NCBI RefSeq assembly: GCF_003385395.1
Contig: NZ_QNUG01000012.1
Location: 1-64,000 of the forward strand
Length of the DNA: 64,000 nt
DNA from: Epilithonimonas hispanica
GTDB taxonomy: Bacteria; Bacteroidota; Bacteroidia; Flavobacteriales; Weeksellaceae
Direction of reading: 5' to 3'
Positions 53,649 through 62,329 of the stretch are shown one piece after another (the stretch's first letter is position 1; the number at the start of each line of letters is the position of its first letter). The position numbers and the translations under genes were made by a program. The notes under the pieces are model-generated. The model was given only the letters and a program-made list of their open reading frames with translations, did not search any database and had not been told where the DNA came from.

Positions 53649-54844
53649 GATTTTGAAAAAATTAAAGTTGAACAATTGCCTCCAAAGCCAAATGAATTGG
53701 AAAGAACGTGGTTAATATTTTTCTCTTTCAGGTCAGTTACAGGCGTTAAATCAAATTCTTCCATTTTAGTTTTAAAGTTCAGATTCGGAAAAATCAAATT
53801 ATTTTGAATGGCTAATAATGAATAAACCGCTTCAATTCCCGCCGCCGCAGCCAAAGTATGACCTGTAAACGCTTTCGTAGAACTGAATTCTGGTACTTTA
53901 TTTTCTCCAAAAATTCTGATCATTGCAATTCCTTCCGACAAATCATTATTAGGAGTTGCCGTTCCGTGAACATTGATGTAATCGATATTTTCTTTTTCTA
54001 AACCAGAAACTTTTAAAGCTTTTTCCATCGCCAAATATGCGCCTTGTCCGTTTTCCGAAGAGGCGGTTTGGTGATGTGCATCGTTCGCATTTCCATATCC
54101 TGAAAGATAACCCAGAACTTTTTTGTTTTCTTTTTTCACGATTTCATCAGATTCTAAAACAAGAAAGGCCGCGGCTTCTCCCAAATTCAAACCTTTTCTG
54201 TCGTTGTCAAAAGGTGTGTTGTAAGAATCTGTAAGAATCATCAAAGTGTTGAAACCGTTCAAAGTGAATTTTGAAAGGGAATCTGTTCCGCCGACAATTA
54301 CTCTGTCAAGAACGCCGTTTTTAATCAGCTTTGCGCCCATCATAATGGCGTTGGCGGCAGACGAACAAGCCGTACTGATAGTCGAAACCATACCTTTCAA
54401 GCCAAGATAATCTGCAATCAATAAAGATGAATTTCCAGCGTCGTGTGAGTCAATATATTTTTGCTTTTCAGAGAAATCTTCGTAAGAATAGAAATATTTT
54501 TCGGTAACATCCATTCCACCAACGCTTGTTGAAGAAATGAGTCCTGTTTTATATTCATTAATGTCAGAAATTCCGGCACTTTCTACAGCTTCTTTTGCGG
54601 CAACAATTCCTAACAAAGAAGTTCTGGTAGCATTATTATCTTCACTTAATTGAAGTTTTTTTACAAGCTCCTCGTTAGACAATTTTATTTCGCCGGTTTT
54701 AATATTTCCAGCGTGACGTGTTTCAAATAAACTGATATCCGAAATGCCGTGTTTGCCGGATTTTAACGACCTCAAATTTTCCTCCACATTGTTTCCAATA
54801 GCAGAGATGATGCCCATTCCTGTTATAGCAATTTTTTGACTCAT
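53645..54844 (-). CDS. Beta-ketoacyl-ACP synthase, KS-alpha partner
   Basis: The 399-residue KAS II-type enzyme has the complete triad: Cys in STACSSAANA (about residue 164), His in NVHGTATPNND and in FTGHTLAAAAG. It precedes the Cys-less KS with GTGA overlap and follows an ACP gene by three bases. The ACP-KS-CLF order is the core chain-building module for the polyene. Confidence 0.93.
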   Translation of the reverse strand: MSQKIAITGMGIISAIGNNVEENLRSLKSGKHGISDISLFETRHAGNIKTGEIKLSNEELVKKLQLSEDNNATRTSLLGIVAAKEAVESAGISDINEYKTGLISSTSVGGMDVTEKYFYSYEDFSEKQKYIDSHDAGNSSLLIADYLGLKGMVSTISTACSSAANAIMMGAKLIKNGVLDRVIVGGTDSLSKFTLNGFNTLMILTDSYNTPFDNDRKGLNLGEAAAFLVLESDEIVKKENKKVLGYLSGYGNANDAHHQTASSENGQGAYLAMEKALKVSGLEKENIDYINVHGTATPNNDLSEGIAMIRIFGENKVPEFSSTKAFTGHTLAAAAGIEAVYSLLAIQNNLIFPNLNFKTKMEEFDLTPVTDLKEKNINHVLSNSFGFGGNCSTLIFSKS

Positions 54845-54847
54845 CAA

Positions 54848-55105
54848 TTATTTTGTGCGATTTTCTTCAATGAACTTCGCCATTACTTCGATAGATTGGA
54901 AGATTTCTTTTCCCTTTTTCGGGTCAGATAATTTGATTCCGTATTCTTTTTCAAGAAGAACGATTAATTCCAAAGCATCAATAGAATCCAATCCAAGACC
55001 ACCTCCAAAAAGTGGGTCATTGTCTTTGATGTCTTCTACAGCAACATCTTCCAGGTTAAGAACTTCTACGATTTTGTTTTTTAATTCTAATTTTAAATCT
55101 CCCAT
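54848..55105 (-). CDS. Acyl carrier protein, leftward operon
   Basis: The 85-residue ACP has the carrier Ser in GLGLDSIDALELIV (about residue 40, LDSI). The preceding GGG makes a longer loop than in FabA-type ACPs. It directly precedes the KS pair. It is one of two ACPs in the cluster and differs from 43495-43749 throughout. Confidence 0.93.
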   Translation of the reverse strand: MGDLKLELKNKIVEVLNLEDVAVEDIKDNDPLFGGGLGLDSIDALELIVLLEKEYGIKLSDPKKGKEIFQSIEVMAKFIEENRTK

Positions 55106-55164
55106 AAAAATAATTTTAATTCAATAATTCTAATTATTGAACATCGTTGTGTTGTTTAATTTTT

Positions 55165-55704
55165 CTAGTTATTTAGCAAATATACAAAAGCTTTGTAATT
55201 TTCTTTATAAAGTTCTACCCAGCCGCATAATACCTTTTCTGCTTTTCCAGAATTTAAAATCTGTTGTGCGTAATTGTTTAAAAATTCTTCATCCAATTCA
55301 TCCAAGACGAAAAAAGCATTTTCGGTCTGCATTTTATGTTTAATACTGATTTCACCCACGCAAATGTTAGGCAAAGTATACACGAAAACCGCAGGACTCG
55401 GAAAATAATTTTCCTGAGAATTGATGCTTTCTTGATATTTAAAATCGGTGTCTAAACTTGATGATTTGTTTGCAAAAACCAAAGCCGTTTTGCTGTGGTC
55501 ATCGTTTTTAAGAATCATTTCAGAAGCAAGAAAAGCGAGTTTGCTCAAGTTATCCATTTTATGAAATTTAGGATAATTCAGTTCTAAATTTTTATAAGCT
55601 TCTTTCGCAAAGTCTTGAAAATTTTCGGTTTGAGTTTCAAAAATAATTTCGTTGTTGAGAACGATTTTTGAATTTTCTACGGTGCAAATGTCTGTTTTCT
55701 TCAT
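55165..55704 (-). CDS. Half-length ketosynthase-like protein
   Basis: The 179-residue protein aligns by feel with the N-terminal part of ketosynthases only: [47 protein letters not shown] (residues 110-126) where the nucleophile Cys is absent from its usual motif. There is no C-terminal half with the His motifs. Short KS-like proteins recur in aryl-polyene clusters. It may be a structural partner for one of the hotdog or KS proteins. It is preceded by the toxin-antitoxin pair. Confidence 0.7.
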   Translation of the reverse strand: MKKTDICTVENSKIVLNNEIIFETQTENFQDFAKEAYKNLELNYPKFHKMDNLSKLAFLASEMILKNDDHSKTALVFANKSSSLDTDFKYQESINSQENYFPSPAVFVYTLPNICVGEISIKHKMQTENAFFVLDELDEEFLNNYAQQILNSGKAEKVLCGWVELYKENYKAFVYLLNN

Positions 55705-55713
55705 TAATCAATT

Positions 55714-56001
55714 TTAAGGCCTTTTTGTTGGATTTTGGTGAGTGTTGAAAACAGAAAACACCACAATTTCATTCTCTATAACTTCATAGATAATGATGTA
55801 AGGAAATTTTTGAATATATGCTTCTCGAAAATTATTACTCTTTAAAGGATAATGTAGCGGATTTTTTGTAATTCTGTCAAAAAAATTTTGAACACATTTT
55901 AAAAATTGAAGACCTAAGCCTTTTCTTTTGCTTTGGTAATATTCAATTGCCTCGGATAATTCTTTATGAGCATTTGACTTTAAAATTAATTTATAAGTCA
56001 T
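55714..56001 (-). CDS. RelE/ParE-type toxin
   Basis: The 95-residue protein has the ParE/RelE fold pattern: KLILKSNAHKELSEAIEYY (helix pair), GLQFLKCVQNFFDRI, HYPLKSNNFREAYIQKFPYIIIYEV and a final strand IVVFSVFNTHQNP. It is basic and overlaps the upstream antitoxin gene by 11 bases. It would be a ribosome-dependent RNase or gyrase poison. Its presence inside a pigment operon is discussed in the findings. Confidence 0.87.
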   Translation of the reverse strand: MTYKLILKSNAHKELSEAIEYYQSKRKGLGLQFLKCVQNFFDRITKNPLHYPLKSNNFREAYIQKFPYIIIYEVIENEIVVFSVFNTHQNPTKRP

Positions 56002-56233
56002 AATCTTTCATCAATCTTTGCTTTACTTCTTCCCAAGTATATGAAGGTGTTTCTCCTCTCAAATGTTTTTCTCTTTCAATTTCCAGTTTTTCATAATACC
56101 AATCTGGAACAGCAGGATAGTTTTCTTCCTGTTCCTCAACGTCTATAATTCCGTTGATTATACGCAGGATTCTCTCATCGGCAATATCAATGAACTCGTG
56201 AATTCTTTTTCTAATGTCTACAGTAGATTCCAT
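55991..56233 (-). CDS. Antitoxin partner of the RelE/ParE toxin
   Basis: The 80-residue acidic protein is of the addiction-module type: N-terminal helices (DIRKRIHEFIDIADERILRIINGIID), an acidic segment (VEEQEE) and WEEVKQRLMKDY at the C-terminus. It precedes and overlaps the toxin, the usual order. Its own promoter may lie in the 40 bases upstream, but none is clear. Confidence 0.82.
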   Translation of the reverse strand: MESTVDIRKRIHEFIDIADERILRIINGIIDVEEQEENYPAVPDWYYEKLEIEREKHLRGETPSYTWEEVKQRLMKDYDL

Positions 56234-56273
56234 TTCCTAAAACTTTAATCCTATCAAATTTACAAAATTATTT

Positions 56274-57407
56274 TTAGCATTTCTCCAAAACAATTGCTGC
56301 ATTACATCCACCAAAACCTGAAGCCGTTTTCAAAATATATTTGATTTCCGCAGGTAGGTTTTCTTTAATAATATTCAAAGATTGAGAAGTTCCCGTTTCT
56401 TCGAAGTTTTTTGATGGAATTAATATATTATTCAAAGCAGATTCCATAGAAATAATACTTTCCAATAATCCAGAAGCTCCCAAACAGTGGCCATAATAAG
56501 CTTTCAAACTGTTCAAAGGAACATTTTGTAATTCAATCCTATTGAAAGCGATGGCTTCCATTTCGTCGTTGTAAATTGTTGCTGTTCCGTGTGCAGAAAT
56601 AAAATCAATTTTTTCTGATGAAATCTTGGCTTCCGTCATCGCATTTTTGATGCTTGAAAACAATCCTTCACCAGTTCTTGATGGTCCGGAAATATGGTTT
56701 GCATCATTAATTGCTGAATCTCCTAAAATTTTAAAACTAAATTTCTCGTTTTGATTTAACTCTGAAGTGATGTAAACCGCTGCGGTTGCTTCTCCAATAT
56801 TGATTCCGTCACGGTTTTTGTCGTAAGGTTTGCAGATTTCTGTTCCAATCGCCTGAAAAGAATTAAAACCCGAAATAACAAATTCTGAAATTTCGTCTCC
56901 GGCAATCACAAAAGCATCTTTATATTTTCCTGCCTGAATCATATTTTTTGCCACAGCAATCGCCATTACTCCGGAAACACAAGCATTAGAAACAACAATT
57001 GGTTTAGTTCTAAATCCGAAAAAATCAGCAATTTTTTGAGCTAAATTAGAAAGGAAAGCACCTTCCGGTAAAGTTTCCTGATTCTTTAATAAACTGATAT
57101 TTCCTTTTGTTGTCGATAAAATAAAAGCTGTTTCTTCTGAAACTGGATGTTTTTCAATTAAAGGTTTTAGACTCAACAAAAACATTTTTTCCAGCCTTGT
57201 GAAATTCTGATTTTCGAAGTGCTTCTGAAACTCATTTTCTAATTCACCGGAATCAATCATTGAAGCGTAAAAAGGCTCTTGATTTTCTATGATTTTATGT
57301 AAAGCTACGCCTGATTTTCCTTCCAAAAGAGCATTCCAATTGAATGGAACATCGAAACCTAAAGGCGTGACACAGTTGTAATCTGTAATGTAAATTTCCT
57401 TTTTCAT
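56274..57407 (-). CDS. Beta-ketoacyl-ACP synthase, third complete copy
   Basis: The 377-residue KS has the Cys in VSNACVSGVMAI (about residue 143) and His in SAHGTATIYNDE and YYGHCLGASGLLE. The shorter length and divergent start (YITDYNCVTPLGF) set it apart from the other two complete KSs, so it may act on a different chain such as the resorcinol alkyl groups. Its start overlaps the thioesterase stop by one base. Confidence 0.9.
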   Translation of the reverse strand: MKKEIYITDYNCVTPLGFDVPFNWNALLEGKSGVALHKIIENQEPFYASMIDSGELENEFQKHFENQNFTRLEKMFLLSLKPLIEKHPVSEETAFILSTTKGNISLLKNQETLPEGAFLSNLAQKIADFFGFRTKPIVVSNACVSGVMAIAVAKNMIQAGKYKDAFVIAGDEISEFVISGFNSFQAIGTEICKPYDKNRDGINIGEATAAVYITSELNQNEKFSFKILGDSAINDANHISGPSRTGEGLFSSIKNAMTEAKISSEKIDFISAHGTATIYNDEMEAIAFNRIELQNVPLNSLKAYYGHCLGASGLLESIISMESALNNILIPSKNFEETGTSQSLNIIKENLPAEIKYILKTASGFGGCNAAIVLEKC

Positions 57408-57826
57408 TATAATCCCATTTTATCTTTCCAAGCCTGAAAAAATTCAGGATTATATAAGCATAAATTATTATCAGAATCCAAAAAAACCTGAATCGTTTCT
57501 CCTGAACAAACTAACTTATTTTCTTCGTTAAAAAGCTCGTATTTATAAATCAGTTTTGCCGAAACAGAATTCACGAAAGTTGTCACAATTTTGAAAGTTT
57601 CACCATATTTCAAAGGAAGAAAATGTTCGCAGGTACTTTTCACAATTGGAGTTACAAATCCAGCTTTCTGAATATCAAGATAGGTCAAGCCGTGCTGTCT
57701 TCCGAAAGCTTCTCTTCCGTCTTCAAAATAGACGATGTAATGACCATGCCACACAATTCCGAGTGGGTCTGTTTCGTTAAATCTTACGCGTACTTCTTCG
57801 GTACAAGTTAAATCTTTAGACTGCAT
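57407..57826 (-). CDS. Hotdog acyl-CoA/ACP thioesterase (4HBT type)
   Basis: Starting at ATG 57826, the 139-residue protein has the 4-hydroxybenzoyl-CoA thioesterase motif RFNETDPLGIVWHGHYIVYFEDGRE, written here as RFNETDPLGIVWHG and YIVYFEDGR (about residues 13-36), with the catalytic Asp in TDPLG. It should release a finished acyl chain from CoA or ACP. It overlaps the end of the ABC permease gene by 11 bases and the next KS start by one, fixing it in the operon. Confidence 0.88.
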   Translation of the reverse strand: MQSKDLTCTEEVRVRFNETDPLGIVWHGHYIVYFEDGREAFGRQHGLTYLDIQKAGFVTPIVKSTCEHFLPLKYGETFKIVTTFVNSVSAKLIYKYELFNEENKLVCSGETIQVFLDSDNNLCLYNPEFFQAWKDKMGL

Positions 57827-59081
57827 TTTGTTTTCTTTCGTAAAATAATGAAATAGCAATCATCGCTATATAAAATAGAAAAAGGAAAACAAGTTCTTTA
57901 GCAATATTTCCAATTCCGCTGTTTCGTAAAATAATATCGTAATAAGCATTCAATCCCCAATTCATTGGAGAAAATGCTGCGATTTTCTGCATAAATTCCG
58001 GCATTAAAAATACGGGAACCCAAATTCCTCCAACTGCTGCCAAAACTACAACCGAAGTTGCGCCAAAAGGAGCAGACTGTTCTTGAGTATTGGACATTGT
58101 TCCGATTAAAATTCCAAATCCAATCGCTGCTAATCCCGCAAATAAAGTTACTATGATTAAATGAAACATTTTTCCTGTCACATCAAATTGCGGCAGATTC
58201 ATATAAGGGAAAAGCCAAACGCCAACTGCAACCATCAGCAAAAACTGAATGACACAGATAATTAAATAGGTAAATGTTTTTCCTAAAATATGAATGAAAT
58301 AAGGTGTTGGACTAATGCGAATTCTTACACTCGTTCCTTGACTTTTTTCTTTAACCAAGTTAATAGACAAAGGCACAACAATAAAGAAAATTGCAAACAA
58401 TGCCCAAGCCGGAACATTGTGTTGAACCGAATTTGGAATAACATCTAATTTACCATTTTTCGGAATGATTTCTTTGAAACTGATTAAATTTTTATTCTCT
58501 TCCAGATTTTCTGTTGTTCCCAGTTGGTCTTGGAAAGCTTTATAGATTTTTTTGTTCTCAATTTCAAAAACCATTTTATTAATGGCATTCATAACTGAGT
58601 TTTTAAAACCTAGATTGGTTGCCGGGTCAAAATACAAATGAATGTCTTTGGTTTTCACGGCAGAGATTTTTGCCGAAGCTGAGTCTGCATCTAACCCAAA
58701 AGAACTCACAATGGTTTGAACTTTGGAATCAATATTTGAATTTAAATCTTTGGTTAAATTTTCAGGAATGACAATCGCCATCTGATAATCTCCACCGAAA
58801 ACAGCTTCCTGAGCAGACTTTTCATTATAATCTGTAACCAGTTCAAATGTTTTACTGTCTTTAAGTTCCTGCGTGATGACTTTTGAAACTTCAGACTTAT
58901 CATTATCAATAAAAATAATCGGAATTTTTGAACCTTCAAGATTTTTGAATGTCGAATCCTGAATCAAAGTAATCGTAATAATCAAAAGCAAAGGCATCAG
59001 AAAAATAATGACAATTCCACCAGAATCTCTCTTCAATAACTGAATTTCTTTGATAAAACTTCTCCACAATTTATACAACAT
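57816..59081 (-). CDS. ABC-2 type transporter permease
   Basis: The 421-residue protein has an N-terminal helix (about 21-41), a large periplasmic domain (about 45-220) and five C-terminal helices (WALFAIFFIVVPLSI, HILGKTFTYLIICVIQFLLM, LIIVTLFAGLAAIGFGILIG, AAVGGIWVPVFLMPEF, LVFLFLFYIAMIAIS). This is the YhaP/DrrB-like exporter layout. With the ATPase it would export the pigment or its precursor. It overlaps the ATPase stop by 11 bases. Confidence 0.9.
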   Translation of the reverse strand: MLYKLWRSFIKEIQLLKRDSGGIVIIFLMPLLLIITITLIQDSTFKNLEGSKIPIIFIDNDKSEVSKVITQELKDSKTFELVTDYNEKSAQEAVFGGDYQMAIVIPENLTKDLNSNIDSKVQTIVSSFGLDADSASAKISAVKTKDIHLYFDPATNLGFKNSVMNAINKMVFEIENKKIYKAFQDQLGTTENLEENKNLISFKEIIPKNGKLDVIPNSVQHNVPAWALFAIFFIVVPLSINLVKEKSQGTSVRIRISPTPYFIHILGKTFTYLIICVIQFLLMVAVGVWLFPYMNLPQFDVTGKMFHLIIVTLFAGLAAIGFGILIGTMSNTQEQSAPFGATSVVVLAAVGGIWVPVFLMPEFMQKIAAFSPMNWGLNAYYDIILRNSGIGNIAKELVFLFLFYIAMIAISLFYERKQNAV

Positions 59082-59823
59082 CTCTCAATTCTTTTCCGGT
59101 TAATGAAATGAAAACATCCTCAAGATTTTCCGCATTAGCAACTCTTTTTACTAATTCTTCCGGCGTTCCTGTTGCGTGGATTTTTCCGTGGTCGATAATG
59201 GCGATTTTTGTACAAAATTCCTCAGCTTCAGAAAGATGATGCGATGTATAAATGATACAAGTTCCTTTTTTATTTAAATCTAAAAGATAATCAATAATGG
59301 CTTTTTTTGACTGCACGTCAACGCCAACAGTTGGTTCGTCTAAAAACAAAACCTTTGGATTGTGAAGCGTTCCCGCAATAAGATTACATCTACGTTTCAT
59401 TCCACCAGAAAACTGTTCTATTTTTTTATCTGCAAATTTTGATAAGCCCATTATTTCCAGAGCTTCATCAATTTTTTTGTGAATACTTTTAGGCTTTAAT
59501 CCATATAAACTTCCGAAGAACAAAAGATTTTCTTTGGCTGTTAAAGTTGGATAAAGTGCATATTCCTGCGGAACAACACCAATAATTTGTTTGATTTTCG
59601 AATTGTCTTTTTTAGGAGATAATCCGTTAATGGTAAAACTTCCCGAAGTTGGTTTAATTAAACCAGAAAGCATAGAAATCAATGTTGTTTTTCCGGCTCC
59701 GTTGGGTCCGAGAATTCCGTAGATTTCGTTTTTATCAATATTCAACGAAATATCATTTACAGAAAACTCATCGGAGCTTTTGTATTTTTTATAAAGGTTT
59801 TTTATTTCGATGATATGTTCCAA
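59071..59823 (-). CDS. ABC transporter ATP-binding protein
   Basis: Starting at the TTG at 59823 the protein has 250 residues. Walker A is GPNGAGKTT (about 35-43), signature FSGGMKRR (about 135-142), Walker B VLFLDEPTVG (about 155-164) and the switch His in TSHHLSEA. Longer readings extend through the C-terminus of the BtrH-like gene in another frame. It is the engine of the exporter and overlaps that gene by 35 bases. Confidence 0.9.
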   Translation of the reverse strand: MEHIIEIKNLYKKYKSSDEFSVNDISLNIDKNEIYGILGPNGAGKTTLISMLSGLIKPTSGSFTINGLSPKKDNSKIKQIIGVVPQEYALYPTLTAKENLLFFGSLYGLKPKSIHKKIDEALEIMGLSKFADKKIEQFSGGMKRRCNLIAGTLHNPKVLFLDEPTVGVDVQSKKAIIDYLLDLNKKGTCIIYTSHHLSEAEEFCTKIAIIDHGKIHATGTPEELVKRVANAENLEDVFISLTGKELRDVV

Positions 59824-60820
59824 AATAAATCGCTTTTCTAAGTTTTTTATAAAAAGCTTCTTCCAAATCTGCAATATGCAACATCGATTTTGAAAGCTGA
59901 TTGTAAATATCACTTTTCGAATTTCTATTCTTATAAACTCGTGCAATATCCACGGCGAAATCTCGCCAAAGATCACCGATTCTGGTAATTTCTTTGGATA
60001 ATTCTTTCAGTTCGTCATTTTTTAGAATCACAGATGCTTCTTGTAAAAAAGCACCGTAAATAAATCTAAATCCGCCACCGCCAGTTCCTATTTCTTCCTG
60101 CATTCGGATTAATTGTCCAAGATAATGATTGGTCACTTTTGTGCCTTTTTTCTCAGCCCATTTCGGAATACTTTTCGCAACCCAACGCATTGCTTTTACT
60201 CCGATTAAAGGAACAGGAGCAAGCATATTTTTGCAAGTATCCTTAATTCCTTTTTTGATAGCTTCTTCAAGGTTTATATTTTCCGGAATATGCGTTGGAA
60301 AATACATATGACCTTTCGGCGGAAGTGCACCTTTTGCGTAACGTACTTTTTCTAATTCCGCTTCAGAAAGGGAAGTTGCGAAATCCATTACCGGATCGCT
60401 AATTAAAAATCTCCCGTTTTCTTTGCCATAAACCACAAGATTATGAGCGTTGAAATGGAATTTATATTCTTCCGGAAAATAGGTTAAGTTGAAAACTCCA
60501 ACTTGTAAACCAGTTGGAATATTATTTTCTAAATTTTTTTCTAAAGCCGTCTGCGCCTCTTTTGGATTGGAGAATTTTTGTCTTTTTATTTTAATTCCCA
60601 GTCTTTTTGCCGCTTTGCTGAAAATTGCTCCAGGCATCGGACGATAACTGAATCCGGGAGCGAAATTTACTTTTAAGAAAGGTAAATACACGAAAAATAA
60701 TCCCGAACCGATTCCAAAAATCACTGGTTCGCTGAGTTTTAAACCTCTGTTGAGTAACAAATTGGAGGCGACACCGTTTTCGCAATGTGCGGTCTGATGG
60801 TGTTCAAAGTTGATTTGCAT
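59789..60820 (-). CDS. BtrH-type acyltransferase/peptidase-like protein (DUF4872)
   Basis: The 343-residue protein has a BtrH N-terminal domain: HHQTAHCENGVASNLLL with Cys13 (the likely nucleophile), FNAHNLVVYGKENGRFLISDP with the His/Asp of a papain-like triad (about 125-145), and a C-terminal DUF4872-like helical region. BtrH transfers an ACP-bound acyl group in butirosin synthesis. In this cluster it may offload the aryl-polyene or alkyl chain from ACP. It is directly before the exporter genes. Confidence 0.82.
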   Translation of the reverse strand: MQINFEHHQTAHCENGVASNLLLNRGLKLSEPVIFGIGSGLFFVYLPFLKVNFAPGFSYRPMPGAIFSKAAKRLGIKIKRQKFSNPKEAQTALEKNLENNIPTGLQVGVFNLTYFPEEYKFHFNAHNLVVYGKENGRFLISDPVMDFATSLSEAELEKVRYAKGALPPKGHMYFPTHIPENINLEEAIKKGIKDTCKNMLAPVPLIGVKAMRWVAKSIPKWAEKKGTKVTNHYLGQLIRMQEEIGTGGGGFRFIYGAFLQEASVILKNDELKELSKEITRIGDLWRDFAVDIARVYKNRNSKSDIYNQLSKSMLHIADLEEAFYKKLRKAIYFGTYHRNKKPL

Positions 60821-60822
60821 AT

Positions 60823-61227
60823 TTATTTACCGTCGAAATTTTTCAGTTCTTCTACCGAAATTCCGAATGCATCGGCATATTTTTTCAAAGTAGAATCGCT
60901 TAGTTTTTTGAAAATTTTTGGTTTTGAATGTCGTTTTACGGCCCATTGCCATTTGCCAACATAAGCTGCAAGAACCTGTAAATCCATTTTATTGAACTCC
61001 ATAAAATAGACGATTGGACTTACGATTCCATCTGCAACGTTTTGTTTAGCTTCTTCGATTCTTTCATAAATGAGTTCCATCGATTCGTCCAACGCTGCTT
61101 TTTTGGCTTCCCAGCCAATACTTTGAGCGGTGGTGTAATTGTTGTTTTCATCAGTCACATATAACATTTCGGTCATGTTGGCGGACTGAAGATTGCTTTC
61201 GTCTTGTGGAATATCTTGCTTTTTCAT
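60823..61227 (-). CDS. Flexirubin-cluster protein of unknown function
   Basis: Starting at ATG 61227 the protein has 134 residues. It is mainly helical (AQSIGWEAKKAALDESMELIYERIEEAKQN, here read as two helices) and ends in a helix-turn-helix-like tail: KLSDSTLKKYADAFGISVEELKNF. The tail resembles a regulator-type HTH but has no basic recognition helix. It is two bases upstream of the BtrH-like gene. No known family name is recalled. Confidence 0.68.
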   Translation of the reverse strand: MKKQDIPQDESNLQSANMTEMLYVTDENNNYTTAQSIGWEAKKAALDESMELIYERIEEAKQNVADGIVSPIVYFMEFNKMDLQVLAAYVGKWQWAVKRHSKPKIFKKLSDSTLKKYADAFGISVEELKNFDGK

Positions 61228-61319
61228 CTGGTTGTATTTATTGTTTCTCAAAAGTCAGATGGAACATCCATAATCATAATTTTGTTTTTTGAAAGACATT
61301 TTGAGGATGAATGTTTCAT

Positions 61320-61760
61320 TTATTTTACTTCTTGAATAAATAAATTGATTTCTGCTCTGATTAACAATTCATCATTAAGAAAAGTCTCGCAAAAGATGTT
61401 GCAGATTTTGTCAAACTGAGAAATCAATGAAGCTTTCGAAATGATAATGTCGTCAACTTTTGGTAAGGCAAAAATTTCTATTTTCTTGATATTAGTTATA
61501 AAACCAATGACTTTAGTTTCTACATCAGGATTCTGAAAAAAACTCTGCCCCAAAATCGATGAGCAAGTCTGAGCAAGGTTTTCTATTAATCCAGCTTCAA
61601 CAAATTCATTATTGAAAACAAAAATATTATCCTTTTCAATCTTAAAAGAAGTGATAACTTTTTCCTGAGTCAGTTCCAGAATGTAATCTGTCATCAGCAT
61701 TGGTTCGCGATGAGGCAGAAAATTGTGGATGTTGATCAGGTTTTCGTCTTTCAGTTCCAT
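61320..61760 (-). CDS. FabZ/ApeP-like hotdog dehydratase
   Basis: The 146-residue hotdog protein has FLPHREPMLMTDYIL (about residues 14-28), which marks ApeP/FabZ-like enzymes, and EAGLIENLAQTCSS (about 55-68) carrying the conserved Glu. It would dehydrate 3-hydroxyacyl intermediates to the 2-enoyl (polyene) state. The ATG at 61760 is preferred over an upstream start in the repeat. A second hotdog protein lies on the far side of the repeat element, suggesting a dehydratase pair. Confidence 0.82.
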   Translation of the reverse strand: MELKDENLINIHNFLPHREPMLMTDYILELTQEKVITSFKIEKDNIFVFNNEFVEAGLIENLAQTCSSILGQSFFQNPDVETKVIGFITNIKKIEIFALPKVDDIIISKASLISQFDKICNIFCETFLNDELLIRAEINLFIQEVK

Positions 61761-61770
61761 ATTTTGATTT

Positions 61771-61896
61771 AACCACAAAAGTTACAAAAGCTTTTGCTGT
61801 TTTTTATTTTTAAAAAGTTCAAAAAAGATAATCTTTTTAAAATGCTCTTTTTTGAACTTAGAATAATTAATTTTTTCTTCTGTGACTTATTTTTTA
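61771..61896. repeat. Repeat element with one decayed end and an internal 14-bp palindrome
   Basis: AACCACAAAAGTTACAAAAG (61771-61790) matches the family left end. The right end (CTTCTGTGACTTATTTTTT, about 61878-61896) is decayed. The interior holds a perfect 14-base inverted repeat, AAGTTCAAAAAAGA (61815-61828) against TCTTTTTTGAACTT (61846-61859), a strong hairpin between the two hotdog genes. Confidence 0.7.
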
Positions 61897-61897
61897 A

Positions 61898-62329
61898 TTA
61901 TTTCACTACGGTTTTCATCTGGGATTTTGCAATCACTTTATCATCGATTTTTGTAATGATTTCTACCAGAGTTACACCCATCATTTCATTAATAATAGTC
62001 GCTTCAGATTTTAATTGATCTCCAACTTTTGGTAAACTTTCAGCTTCAAAAGATTTGATTGCGCCAATGTAGCCTGTCGGAGATTCTTTTCCCAAAAGAA
62101 AATATTTGTAACCTGTATGAAGCGCCACACTTTGAGCTTGATGTTCAATCAAACCGGAAGCTTGAAATATATTTTCATTAACAAAAATATTATCTTCTTT
62201 AATGACAAATTCGGAAATCAAATGATTTTCCGAATATTCCAAAAGTCCGCTTACCATCACAAAAGGAAACTTTTGCGGAATCAGACTTTCTATAAAATCT
62301 TTGTCAGAGTTTGGTAACTTGATTTCCAT
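61898..62329 (-). CDS. Hotdog dehydratase-like protein
   Basis: Starting at ATG 62329 (overlapping the DarB stop by one base), the 143-residue hotdog protein has IPQKFPFVMVSGLLEY (about residues 16-31) and QASGLIEHQAQSVALH (about 60-75) with a Glu where FabZ has its catalytic acid. The FPFVMVSG form differs from the HREPMLM of its neighbour; the two probably form a heteromer or act on different chains. Confidence 0.8.
   Translation of the reverse strand: MEIKLPNSDKDFIESLIPQKFPFVMVSGLLEYSENHLISEFVIKEDNIFVNENIFQASGLIEHQAQSVALHTGYKYFLLGKESPTGYIGAIKSFEAESLPKVGDQLKSEATIINEMMGVTLVEIITKIDDKVIAKSQMKTVVK

Noticed and set aside
59824-59976. N-terminal extension of the ABC ATPase
   Set aside because: It overlaps the end of the BtrH-like gene in another frame and has no ABC-domain sequence before the TTG at 59823.
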